A DNA stretch of 64,000 bases from UBA1723 sp045641625. GTDB taxonomy: Bacteria > Bacteroidota > Bacteroidia > Bacteroidales > Paludibacteraceae. The number at the start of each line of letters is the position of its first letter. Position 1 is the stretch's first letter. A program made the position numbers and the translations under genes. The notes below the pieces were generated by a model. It did no database searches. It saw only the letters and a list, made by a program, of their open reading frames with translations, and was not told the DNA's origin. Location: contig JAZUHH010000041.1 in the NCBI GenBank assembly GCA_045641625.1, forward strand, positions 1-64,000. Reading direction: 5' to 3'. Shown one piece after another: positions 1-7,465 of this stretch.

Positions 1-173
1 TTTTGATCAGGATCCATTCCCAATTTATGGCGCATTCTCCTATTTTGTTTTATGACGTTTTGTAGCCTTGTAAAACCTTGTTGATAAGATTGCAGTAGAA
101 ATAAAATCTATCGTAGGAAGGCAGTTTTATCTTTTATCAAAAAATGAAGGAATTGGGTGGTAAAGTTACCATA
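1..173. other. No gene seen at the left edge
   Basis: This AT-rich stretch holds no convincing reading frame on either strand. It is the flank of the inverted-repeat element that starts at 174, and the window edge may cut a gene lying further left. Confidence 0.4.
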
Positions 174-354
174 GAACCGTGGCAACGGTTCGTAAAATAG
201 CCCATGGTTGACAATCGTGAAACGATTGGCTACCGTGGGTTTATAATCGAGGGAAATATTGTAATGTAAATAAATAACCGGATTAGCAAGGGTAGCCGAT
301 AGGCGTTCGCCCATCGTCAACCCTTGCCTTTGTAGCGAACCGTTGCCACGGTTC
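174..354. repeat. REPIN/MITE-like inverted-repeat element
   Basis: The ends are a perfect 19-bp inverted repeat: GAACCGTGGCAACGGTTCG at 174-192 and its complement at 336-354. Each end is itself nearly palindromic. Between them lie two hairpins in opposite orientation. One is framed by GGTTGAC and GGCTACC around a CAATCGT/ACGATTG stem (about 201-238). The other carries the complementary frame GGTAGCC...GTCAACC around a different inner stem (about 286-327). Two inverted REP-like hairpins inside terminal repeats are the REPIN layout. Related half or whole copies lie at 29951, 31375 and 35497. No transposase is present, so mobilisation would be in trans. The mobile nature is inference. Confidence 0.7.
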
Positions 355-385
355 TTATTTATTTTTTTTTTTATCATATATAAAT

Positions 386-731
386 TTCGTTAACGAAAAT
401 CGTTGAAAAGAGTTCTGAACAGCTAAATTCGTTAACGAAAATCATCGAAAAGAGTTCTGTTCATTAAAATTCGTTATCGAAATTCATTGAAAAGAGTTCT
501 GAACAGCTAAATTCGTTAACGAAAATCATCGAAAAGAGTTCTGCTATTAAAAATTCGTTAACGAAAATCATCGAAAAGAGTTCTGTTCATTAAAATTCGT
601 TATCGAAATTGGTCGAAAAGAGTTCTGTTCATTAAAATTCGTTAACGAAATTGGTCGAAAAGAGTTCTGTTCATTAAAATTCGTTAACGAAATTGGTCGA
701 AAAGAGTTCTGTTTATTCGAGTTTTAACGAA
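386..731. repeat. 42-bp iteron array (copy A), eight palindromic units
   Basis: The 12-bp palindrome TTCGTTAACGAA, or TTCGTTATCGAA in some units, starts at 386, 428, 470, 512, 554, 596, 638 and 680. The spacing is exactly 42 bp each time. A degenerate half-site (TTAACGAA) follows at 724-731. Each unit also carries GAAAAGAGTTCTG. Because 42 bp is four helical turns, all palindromes face the same side of the DNA. The array ends about 40 bp before the -7 box of the next promoter, so it is placed like a multi-site operator. The same array, with five units, lies upstream of the second copy of the leader at 30304. Confidence 0.85.
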
Positions 732-741
732 AAAATATGCA

Positions 742-776
742 TTTGTTTGGAGAGTTTCAAAAATTTTGTATATTTG
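742..776 (+). promoter_or_regulatory. Bacteroidetes-type promoter of leader A
   Basis: A TATATTTG -7 box (769-776) matches TAnnTTTG, and a TTTG -33 box (746-749) sits 19 bp upstream. Transcription should begin near 781-784, exactly where similarity to leader copy B begins. The iterons lie immediately upstream. Confidence 0.75.
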
Positions 777-780
777 CATC

Positions 781-1172
781 GGCATTACTTTTTTGTTGAA
801 AGAGACTCACTTGTGGGTGCTATTGGGCAATAGGGTGGTGTTACATATACATAACAAGCGTTTACTCGCTTTGCTTTCTAATGAATAAAATCTGGAAAAT
901 TTTAAAGGAGAAAGCGGAGTTACAGTAGATAACTGCGGAGGTGTATGTCTTTCCTTCGTGTGACCTTACTATTATAGTATGGTCTCGCGTTGGATTTTGA
1001 TATACTGAATGCGTGGGTCTCTTTCTGTTACTTTATTTTCCTTAAAGGTTTTTCCAGAGCCTATTCATTGAATAAAGTAACAAGGTAAAAGTTCCCACGC
1101 TTTTTGTGTCTATGTGTGAAAAGGATTTAAGTTTTTTTGTCTGTTGGGAACAGGACTAAACACAATAGTATT
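781..1172 (+). ncRNA. Structured 5' leader RNA with leader peptide (copy A), attenuator-like
   Basis: This leader is nearly identical to 30304-30704, although the genes downstream are unrelated. An 11-bp stem pairs 1027-1037 with 1071-1081; its A1030:T1078 pair is G:C in copy B, a compensatory change. A hairpin at 957-989 and one at 1139-1156 (a U.G pair here, C-G in copy B) also persist. An uORF at 881-928 encodes MNKIWKILKEKAELQ; copy B keeps frame and stop across a 3-nt indel. GCGTGGG (1011-1017) can pair with CCCACGC (1094-1100), followed by TTTTT, which resembles a terminator. Alternatively GTGGGTCTCTTTC (1013-1025) pairs over 13 bp with 798-810. The two pairings exclude each other. I recognise no named RNA family here. 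Confidence 0.75.
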
Positions 1173-2426
1173 ATGGACAATGAGATTGTTCCACAGTCAA
1201 ACCAAGGTTACGTATATGTTGTTTGGCAGGGTGGTAATTTCGGGAACAGGCAGATTCATATTACCATCAATGGTAATGAGGTAGCCAATTATTATGCAAA
1301 GTATTGTTTCGCTGACAAATTTATTTTGCCAGACGACGATTCAGCTTTTAAAATCACTGTTTCAACTGATTTTTTTAACTGTAGTGCCGATTTGTCCTCT
1401 CTTGATTATCACAAGGGGTATGTTTGCAATGTTGTTTCTTACTCTAACAGGTCGGGACATGGCAAAACCTATTCTTTGTCAGTTGTCGAGGATAACGCTG
1501 AACCCTCAGGAAATATTGTATTCCAAGGTAACGGGGAACTTTTTTCAACAAGATTGAATCTCTATGTTGAAGGTTCGATAATTAAACGAAAATATTTCGA
1601 ACTTTTCTCTAATAGAAACGAGATAATACCCATAGATTTTTCTTCGTTTGGAAATCCTGTCAATATTAAGTTATTGAGAGGTGGCGTTGCTTTGTTTGAT
1701 AAAAATTATTCAAATCTTGACAAAAACAAGGATTATCTTTTAGACATATCATATAATAAGGTTTCGATTTCCTTTACGCCCGGTAATGCAAGACTATTGC
1801 GAAGCAATGTGAAAGTAGGAAAAAACATAGATTTTACCCAATATATTAAATATGGTATTTTCTTCTTGATTTTTGTGTTTATTATAGTAGTTGGAAATAT
1901 TGCACATGAGCAATTAGTTATTGTGCCAGAGCAGCAGAGAATTGCCCATCAAGAAAAACTTGAGGAGCAAAATAGAATGTACCAGGAGGAACAGCAGCGA
2001 AGAGCATATGAGGCACAGCAAAAATGGGAGGCGGCGCAACGTAGAGCTGAAGAAGATAGAAGATGGGAAGAAGAGAGGAAAAGAGAGAAAGAAAGGAATG
2101 AGCAGAAGAAAGTTTTGGAAAGCCTACAAGGTACTTGGAAATGCAGTCACTACCGTAACGATAATTATAGAGATGATTATTACATAATGGTTTCAGGCAA
2201 TATTATTACCGAAGCTGTCTTTAGAGTAAATATTAACTCATGGTCAAATAACGGACAAAGAATACTTTCTGATATGGGAAATGTGACGAGTGTTGATTTA
2301 GAAGAAGGGATGGTTAATTTCACAGGTAGTAATTATGGTGCTAGTTATTTCAGGTTCAAGGAATCATCATGGGGTCGTTATGTGCCTTATGATAAAAATT
2401 TAGGTACATATAGTAGAGTTAATTGA
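1173..2426 (+). CDS. Single-pass membrane protein with charged coiled coil, unknown function
   Basis: I do not recognise this 417-residue protein. The first 225 or so residues look beta-rich and carry no signal peptide. A hydrophobic helix lies near residues 230-250. A strongly charged Glu/Arg/Gln coiled coil of about 75 residues follows. The C-terminal 90 residues include a 'GTWKC' strand typical of small beta-barrel or lipocalin-like folds. I chose ATG 1173 over a TTG at 1137, because the sequence between them is conserved leader RNA that is noncoding in copy B. It is the first gene after leader A, so the leader most likely controls it and the lipoprotein genes behind it. Confidence 0.6.
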   Translation: MDNEIVPQSNQGYVYVVWQGGNFGNRQIHITINGNEVANYYAKYCFADKFILPDDDSAFKITVSTDFFNCSADLSSLDYHKGYVCNVVSYSNRSGHGKTYSLSVVEDNAEPSGNIVFQGNGELFSTRLNLYVEGSIIKRKYFELFSNRNEIIPIDFSSFGNPVNIKLLRGGVALFDKNYSNLDKNKDYLLDISYNKVSISFTPGNARLLRSNVKVGKNIDFTQYIKYGIFFLIFVFIIVVGNIAHEQLVIVPEQQRIAHQEKLEEQNRMYQEEQQRRAYEAQQKWEAAQRRAEEDRRWEEERKREKERNEQKKVLESLQGTWKCSHYRNDNYRDDYYIMVSGNIITEAVFRVNINSWSNNGQRILSDMGNVTSVDLEEGMVNFTGSNYGASYFRFKESSWGRYVPYDKNLGTYSRVN

Positions 2427-2519
2427 TAGTTTGATTTATTGTGAACATTTAGCAATGTTTATTTGAGTTTGTATAATGAGAGAATAATAGTATTATTAAC
2501 AATTAAATTTTTAGGAAGA

Positions 2520-3458
2520 ATGAAAAAGACCCTATTAATTTTTATTACTGCTTTGCTTTGTATAGTACAGACAGCGTGCAGTAATCCAGTAAAGGATGAG
2601 GAAACATTCTTGAAGTTTTCTGTCTTATCAGAGACTAGTGTTAAGATTGTTGGTTTCAAAGAAGTATTTAATGGCACTATTGTTAATAGAGATGCAATCA
2701 AGAGCGTAACAATTCCAAATGAAGTTGCTATAGGTGGTAAAACATACTCGGTAACTACAATCGGATATGATGCATTCTCTAATTGCACAAACCTCACAAA
2801 CATTGAAATCCCCAAAACGGTAACTTCAATCGAAGATTATACATTCGCTTGGTGCAAAAGTCTTGCAAGCATCGAAATACCAAACTCAGTAACTGAAATT
2901 GGTTATAGGGCATTCTGGGGTTGCACAAGCCTAACAAGCATCGTAATCCCTAACTCGGTAACTACAATCGAATATGATGCATTCAAGAGTTGCACAAGCC
3001 TCACAAGGATCGTAATCCCTAACTCGGTAACTACAATCGAATATGGGGCATTCGCTTATTGCACAAGCCTCACAAGCATCGAAATTCCTAACTCGGTTAT
3101 TTCAATCGGTATATTCCCAGATGATGATATTGAGAGTGACTACCATGGCGCATTCAGTGATTGTACAAGTCTCAAAATTGTAAAACTTGGCAACTCGGTA
3201 ACTACAATCGGAGAGTCTGCATTCAAGAGTTGCGAAAGCCTCACAAGCATCGAAATCCCTAACTCGGTAACTTCAATCGGAGATTGGGCATTCTTTGGTT
3301 GCGAAAGCCTAACAAACATCGAAATCCCTAACTCGGTAACTGAAATCGGAGAGGGTGCATTCGGAGGTTGCTTTAACTTAGAGACTGCACGTGTGCCAAA
3401 GGGTTGCAACCTTGATAATAATGGGGTTTTTTTCGGATGCAAAATAGTACGATATTAA
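2520..3458 (+). CDS. BspA-like leucine-rich repeat lipoprotein
   Basis: This 312-residue protein starts with a lipoprotein signal peptide ending in the lipobox VQTAC, so it should be anchored to the outer membrane, probably at the surface. The body is a ladder of about nine 23-residue TpLRR/LRR_5 repeats of the form LTSIEIPNSVTSIG..AF.GC. A short cap follows (ARVPKGCNLD...). BspA-type LRR proteins in oral and gut Bacteroidetes often bind host or bacterial surface proteins. The ligand here cannot be read. ATG 2520 places the signal peptide at the N terminus, whereas 2463 would add an implausible extension. Its 69-nt repeats are almost identical in DNA to those in the gene at 4343. Confidence 0.8.
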   Translation: MKKTLLIFITALLCIVQTACSNPVKDEETFLKFSVLSETSVKIVGFKEVFNGTIVNRDAIKSVTIPNEVAIGGKTYSVTTIGYDAFSNCTNLTNIEIPKTVTSIEDYTFAWCKSLASIEIPNSVTEIGYRAFWGCTSLTSIVIPNSVTTIEYDAFKSCTSLTRIVIPNSVTTIEYGAFAYCTSLTSIEIPNSVISIGIFPDDDIESDYHGAFSDCTSLKIVKLGNSVTTIGESAFKSCESLTSIEIPNSVTSIGDWAFFGCESLTNIEIPNSVTEIGEGAFGGCFNLETARVPKGCNLDNNGVFFGCKIVRY

Positions 3459-3478
3459 TTCGATAATAAAGCACAATC

Positions 3479-3504
3479 CTAAAGGTGACTTCGGTCACCT
3501 TTAG
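3479..3504 (+). terminator. Hairpin CTAAAGGTGAC-TTCG-GTCACCTTTAG
   Basis: A perfect 11-bp stem with a TTCG loop lies just after the LRR gene. The T-rich tail is weak, so it may act as an RNA processing or stability hairpin rather than a full terminator. The same stem with the loop inverted (CGAA) occurs at 6986-7021. Confidence 0.55.
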
Positions 3505-3546
3505 TTAAATATTTACTGCAATACAAGTAATTAAAAAATTAAGGAA

Positions 3547-4311
3547 ATGAAGAAAGGATTATTATATGTAGTTGCATTCGTTATTGCTATAGGGGCATTG
3601 GCATGGATAGTTAAATTAAAAAATGAAGTCAATGTATTGAAATCTGGAACTGAAAATGTTTCAGAAACTGATTTTGAATCAGAATCAAAGTCGGATACTG
3701 ACCCTACCCAAAGAAAAGCAACATTAGACCAACTTCCATCAATGGGTTTCACGAATGATGAAATAATAGACCTTGGCTTGAGTGTAAAGTGGGCAAATTG
3801 TAATGTTGGTGCTTCAAAAATGTATGAACTTGGCAATTTGTTCGCATGGGGCGAAATTAAGACAAAGCCTTGGTACGATGAGGATAATAGCATAACATAT
3901 GAAAAGTCCAGATCGTTATTGTATAGGAAAGGTGTAATTAATGAGAAATGTAATTTAAAACTTTTATATGATGCTGCTTCAATACATTGTGGAAACAATT
4001 ATAGAATGCCAACAGTTGAAGAATGTACAGAATTGCTTAATAATTGTAAATGGTTCTATTTGACTATTGTAGTTTCTCCAGATAAACAAGTTTTTGGGTA
4101 CTACGGGAAAAGTAAGATTAATGGTAAATCAATATTTTTCCCTGCCAATTGCAATTTTAATGGTTATGCTCATGGTTACTATTGGAGTTCTTCTGATTAC
4201 GGTGACAAATATGGGGTAAGAGCATATGGTATAGTATTCGGCAAATCTGATGTCACAATATGTACGCCTGAACGCTACGTAGGTAATACTATCAGACCAG
4301 TTTACGAATAG
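3547..4311 (+). CDS. FISUMP-domain membrane-anchored surface protein
   Basis: The protein has 254 residues. An N-terminal hydrophobic segment (residues 5-22) without a lipobox cysteine suggests a signal anchor. A short Asp/Glu/Ser linker follows. The rest is a Fibrobacter succinogenes major paralogous (FISUMP) domain, recognised by DLGLSVKWANCNVGAS, FAWGE, YRMPTVEE, YYWSSS and the closing IRPVYE. These domains have a C-type-lectin-like fold and occur on exported proteins; their ligands are mostly unknown. It lies between two LRR lipoprotein genes in the same direction with short gaps, so it is probably co-transcribed. The C-terminal part is not enriched in NNC codons, unlike the second FISUMP domain of the gene at 31471. 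Confidence 0.7.
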   Translation: MKKGLLYVVAFVIAIGALAWIVKLKNEVNVLKSGTENVSETDFESESKSDTDPTQRKATLDQLPSMGFTNDEIIDLGLSVKWANCNVGASKMYELGNLFAWGEIKTKPWYDEDNSITYEKSRSLLYRKGVINEKCNLKLLYDAASIHCGNNYRMPTVEECTELLNNCKWFYLTIVVSPDKQVFGYYGKSKINGKSIFFPANCNFNGYAHGYYWSSSDYGDKYGVRAYGIVFGKSDVTICTPERYVGNTIRPVYE

Positions 4312-4342
4312 AGAATAATCAATAATATATAATTATAATACA

Positions 4343-5287
4343 ATGAGAAAATTAATTAATTTGTTGCTATTGCTATTCAGTCTATTACTGACAGCGTGTA
4401 ATAGTGGAGCAGTCAAGGACAGAGAGACATTCTTGAAGTTTTCTGTCTTATCAGAGAATGAAGTTGAGGTTGTTGGTTTCAAAGAAACTTTTAATGGTTC
4501 AACTGTTGATATGCATACTGTCAAGAATATAACTATTCCTAATGAAGTTGCTATAGGTTTTAAAACATACAAGGTAACAAAAATTGGAGAGAGAGCGTTC
4601 TATGATTGTGAAAACCTCACAAGTATAGAAATCCCTAACTCGGTAACAGAAATTGGAAAGAGCGCGTTCTCTGGTTGCGGAAAACTAACAAATATTGAAA
4701 TCCCTAATTTTGTAACAAAAATTGGAGAGAGAGCATTTTCTACGTGCACAAGCCTCACAAGCATCGTAATCCCTAATTCGGTAACTGAAATCAAAGATGG
4801 AACATTCTTTGGTTGCGATAACCTTACAACTGCAATAATTGGCAACTCGGTAACTACAATCGGAGAGTCTGCATTCGCTTATTGCGAAAGCCTCACAAGC
4901 ATCGAAATCCCTAATTTTGTAACAAAAATTGGAGAGAATGCATTTTCTACGTGCACAAGCCTCACAAGCATCGTAATCCCTAATTCGGTAACAGAGATTG
5001 GAGGAAGTGCATTCAGAGGATGCAAAAGACTAACAAGCGTAAAACTTGGCAACTCGTTAACTAAAATTACAAAAGAGACATTTCAATATTGTGAAAGTCT
5101 CACAAGCATCGAAATTCCTAACTCTGTAAAAGAAATCTTTCCGTATGCATTCTATATAGATGTTAAAACTTATGTAAGTCTGAACGGCGAAAAACCAGCA
5201 AACAACATGAAAACTGCACGTGTGCCATACGGCTGTCATATTTTTCATGATGCATTTCCTGAAAATTGCAGAATAGTGAGATACTGA
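4343..5287 (+). CDS. BspA-like leucine-rich repeat lipoprotein
   Basis: This 314-residue lipoprotein (signal MRKLINLLLLLFSLLLTAC) carries about nine 23-residue TpLRR repeats and a C-terminal cap of the same type as the gene at 2520 (ARVPYGCHIF). After the lipidated cysteine it repeats the VKDxETFLKFSVLSE segment of that paralogue. The DNA of several repeats matches the paralogue almost base for base, for example around 4842-4913 against 3186-3265. That indicates recent duplication or gene conversion. It probably folds as a surface-exposed solenoid used for adhesion. The gene sits 31 bp after the preceding FISUMP gene and is probably in the same transcript. Confidence 0.8.
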   Translation: MRKLINLLLLLFSLLLTACNSGAVKDRETFLKFSVLSENEVEVVGFKETFNGSTVDMHTVKNITIPNEVAIGFKTYKVTKIGERAFYDCENLTSIEIPNSVTEIGKSAFSGCGKLTNIEIPNFVTKIGERAFSTCTSLTSIVIPNSVTEIKDGTFFGCDNLTTAIIGNSVTTIGESAFAYCESLTSIEIPNFVTKIGENAFSTCTSLTSIVIPNSVTEIGGSAFRGCKRLTSVKLGNSLTKITKETFQYCESLTSIEIPNSVKEIFPYAFYIDVKTYVSLNGEKPANNMKTARVPYGCHIFHDAFPENCRIVRY

Positions 5288-5346
5288 TTCAGAAATACTG
5301 CAAGATATCAAAGGCGAGTTTGATAAAAATTAAAAATAATAGTGAT

Positions 5347-6942
5347 ATGAAAAGATTGATTTTCTTATGTGTTTTGCTTACCATTATTTTTAGTGGATGT
5401 AGTGATAGCACAAGTCTTTCACGTTCATTAAAAGAATGTGTTAATAAGTATAGTAATTTTTCTGATTTTAAGAAAGGTTATGCAGAAGTGTTTGATTCTC
5501 TAAATAATAAAAGTTTTATTATTGACAAAGAGGGAAATGTGATTGATACAAGTATTGTTGTTCCAATGACAGACACTATTGATTACAGTTTTAAATGGAT
5601 TCCATTTAATGGTGGTAAAGGTGTAATGGATATTGATGGCAATATAATTATCTATCCGCAATATGGATATAGGTATGATGCAATGTACAATGGAATGGCA
5701 ATAGTTAGAGATTCGTTGAGAAAAGCTATTGGATATATAGATTTGGATGGTAGGACTGCTTTGTGTAACAATATGCCTTCTCCTATTGTTAGAAATAAGT
5801 CAAACGACACTTTGGTTTATAAAGAAAAAAATCCTATTAAGACAGATTGGTCGTCACTAATAGGATATGACATTAACAAAGTAGAGTCATATGCGTGTCA
5901 GGAAGAAGGGGAACTAAATTCTAAAATGTTTTTCTCAAACGGAACTCTAAAAAAATATGAATGTGGTGATGAATCTGTAAATGAAACATCATATTTTGAA
6001 AAATCTTTATTAAAGAAGATTTGGGTTGATTATAATGAAGCTGTTGTAGATGACCCTAATGATAAAGATCATATGATAACATTCAAATATAAAGAAGAAG
6101 GCAATTGTATCTATATGTATAAAAATAATGACACTGTTTGGGATAAGAAACTGATTTATAATCCTGATGGTGATTTATGTGCCATTATATACAGAGATTA
6201 TTATAATCCAATTACTATTATATATGATGAACCAGGTGGTTTTGCAAAAGATTATAATGGAAACGTATTACCTTGTTTATTGAAATTGTTAGGAAATCAT
6301 GATTATAACGAGTTTGATAAAAAAAGGGAAAACAGAAGTCTGTATAAGAGAATAGAGACAAAGAATTCAATTAAATATTGTTTGATGGAAGATGGGTACT
6401 ATGCTGAGTCAGAGCCTGCCTTTGTGATAAATAAAAAGTTATCAAAGAAAAAATCATCAAATAATGGAAACAATAACAAATTTGTTGACCTTGGGTTGCC
6501 AAGTGGATTGAAATGGGCGACTTGTAATGTAGGGGCTAGTAAGCCATGGCAATATGGAGATTATTATAAATTTGACGAGTGTAAAAGTGTAGTGTCACGA
6601 AAGTGGGGCACTAACTGGCGTATCCCAAGCAAAAATGATTTTTGGGAATTAGTGGAAAATTGTAGTTTTAAATGGACAACACTTGAAGGCAAACAAGGAT
6701 GTATGGTTATAAACAAGAAGGACAATTCAAAATGGATATTCTTTCCCGCTGCGGGTGGCCACAATTTCACTACATACTACGGTGTAGGCACGGATTGTTG
6801 CTATTGGAGTTCTACGGTGAACGAGTTCGATAGCTATGACGCTTACTGCCTTGATTTAAATTCTAAAACAAAGTACATTTATGGAGTCCTCCCTAAAAGA
6901 GATCGCAGAATGAAGGTCACTGTTCGACCTGTCACAAAATAA
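5347..6942 (+). CDS. Lipoprotein with C-terminal FISUMP domain
   Basis: The protein has 531 residues with a lipoprotein signal (MKRLIFLCVLLTIIFSGC). Residues of about 30-140 resemble WG-repeat segments found in Bacteroidetes exported proteins (KGVMDIDGNIIIYPQYGYRYD, IGYIDLDGR). A middle region without a clear family follows. The last 155 residues are a FISUMP domain (FVDLGLPSGLKWATCNVGAS, WRIPSKNDF, CCYWSST, VTVRPVTK). I start it at ATG 5347, because the upstream frame overlaps the previous gene and would bury the signal peptide. It is the last intact gene of the alternating LRR/FISUMP series and is followed by a strong hairpin. Confidence 0.7.
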   Translation: MKRLIFLCVLLTIIFSGCSDSTSLSRSLKECVNKYSNFSDFKKGYAEVFDSLNNKSFIIDKEGNVIDTSIVVPMTDTIDYSFKWIPFNGGKGVMDIDGNIIIYPQYGYRYDAMYNGMAIVRDSLRKAIGYIDLDGRTALCNNMPSPIVRNKSNDTLVYKEKNPIKTDWSSLIGYDINKVESYACQEEGELNSKMFFSNGTLKKYECGDESVNETSYFEKSLLKKIWVDYNEAVVDDPNDKDHMITFKYKEEGNCIYMYKNNDTVWDKKLIYNPDGDLCAIIYRDYYNPITIIYDEPGGFAKDYNGNVLPCLLKLLGNHDYNEFDKKRENRSLYKRIETKNSIKYCLMEDGYYAESEPAFVINKKLSKKKSSNNGNNNKFVDLGLPSGLKWATCNVGASKPWQYGDYYKFDECKSVVSRKWGTNWRIPSKNDFWELVENCSFKWTTLEGKQGCMVINKKDNSKWIFFPAAGGHNFTTYYGVGTDCCYWSSTVNEFDSYDAYCLDLNSKTKYIYGVLPKRDRRMKVTVRPVTK

Positions 6943-6985
6943 AGTGCTGATGGAATTCACATATCGAATTATTTAATTCATTATA

Positions 6986-7021
6986 TTTAACCAAAGGTGA
7001 CCGAAGTCACCTTTGGTTAAA
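6986..7021 (+). terminator. 16-bp perfect hairpin with CGAA loop
   Basis: TTTAACCAAAGGTGAC pairs exactly with its complement around CGAA. The tail (TAAATATT) is not a clean U-tract. The core is the 3479 hairpin with its loop reverse-complemented, as if the element had been inverted. Confidence 0.55.
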
Positions 7022-7044
7022 TAAATATTAAAAATTATAATACG

Positions 7045-7278
7045 ATGATGAAATTATTTAAACTGTTGCTATTGCTTTTTAGTCTATTGCTGACAGCGTG
7101 CATAGTGGGGAAGTCAAGGACGAGGAGACGTTCTATTGTGGATTTGATAAATGAGTATGGCATAGAAGTAATAAAAGAGAAAACTCAAGGACTTGTGTCA
7201 AAGCCTTTGGTTGAAGTAGTCAAAGGTCTTTGGAATATAATTCCAATATGCAAGAAGCCTGTTCAAAACATTATATAA
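7045..7278 (+). pseudogene. Frameshifted remnant of an LRR lipoprotein 5' end
   Basis: The first 60 or so bases repeat the signal-peptide region of the gene at 4343 (LLLLLFSLLLTAC). Just after the lipobox codon one base is missing compared with that gene: TGCATAGTGGGG here against TGTAATAGTGGA there. The original frame (SGEVKDEETF) soon meets a stop, and the open frame becomes a basic, unrelated 77-residue sequence. It most likely is a decayed copy. Its last 45 residues (IVDLINEYGIEVIK...) look protein-like, so a novel short lipoprotein cannot be excluded. Confidence 0.55.
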
Positions 7279-7305
7279 ATTTATAGTAAGAATATAAGAG
7301 TGCGT

Positions 7306-7332
7306 AAAGGGCGGCTTCGGTCGCCTTTTTTT
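7306..7332 (+). terminator. Rho-independent terminator of the surface operon
   Basis: The stem AAAGGGCGGC-TTCG-GTCGCCTTT is followed by a run of T residues. It closes the transcription unit that begins at leader A. Confidence 0.75.
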
Positions 7333-7372
7333 GTTTCCAACATTTTTCTGCCTGACTTTAATTTTTATGTAC

Positions 7373-7406
7373 TTTGCTTCATTGTTCCAAAAAATTCTTA
7401 TCTTTG
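7373..7406 (+). promoter_or_regulatory. Promoter of rpoN
   Basis: TATCTTTG (7399-7406) matches the TAnnTTTG box, and TTTG at 7373-7376 lies 22 bp upstream. This gives a leader of about 50 nt before the rpoN ATG. Confidence 0.55.
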
Positions 7407-7465
7407 CGACAGACTTCGGTTTCGAGCTTTAGACTGTAACTTACATTAGTATTCTTAGTTTATAA

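Noticed and set aside
108..377. Minus-strand 89-residue frame
   Set aside because: It runs through the inverted-repeat element and has no protein-like composition; its frame is a product of the palindromes.
781..1172. Leader as tmRNA, RNase P, SRP or 6S RNA
   Set aside because: Diagnostic core sequences of tmRNA, RNase P and SRP RNA are absent. Two copies upstream of unrelated genes also argue against a housekeeping RNA. 6S-like function cannot be excluded fully but the fold does not show a single long bubble.
3140..3442. Antisense frames through the LRR genes (also 4333-4572, 4600-4845)
   Set aside because: They are shadows of the 69-nt repeats; the sense strand has signal peptides and a clear fold.
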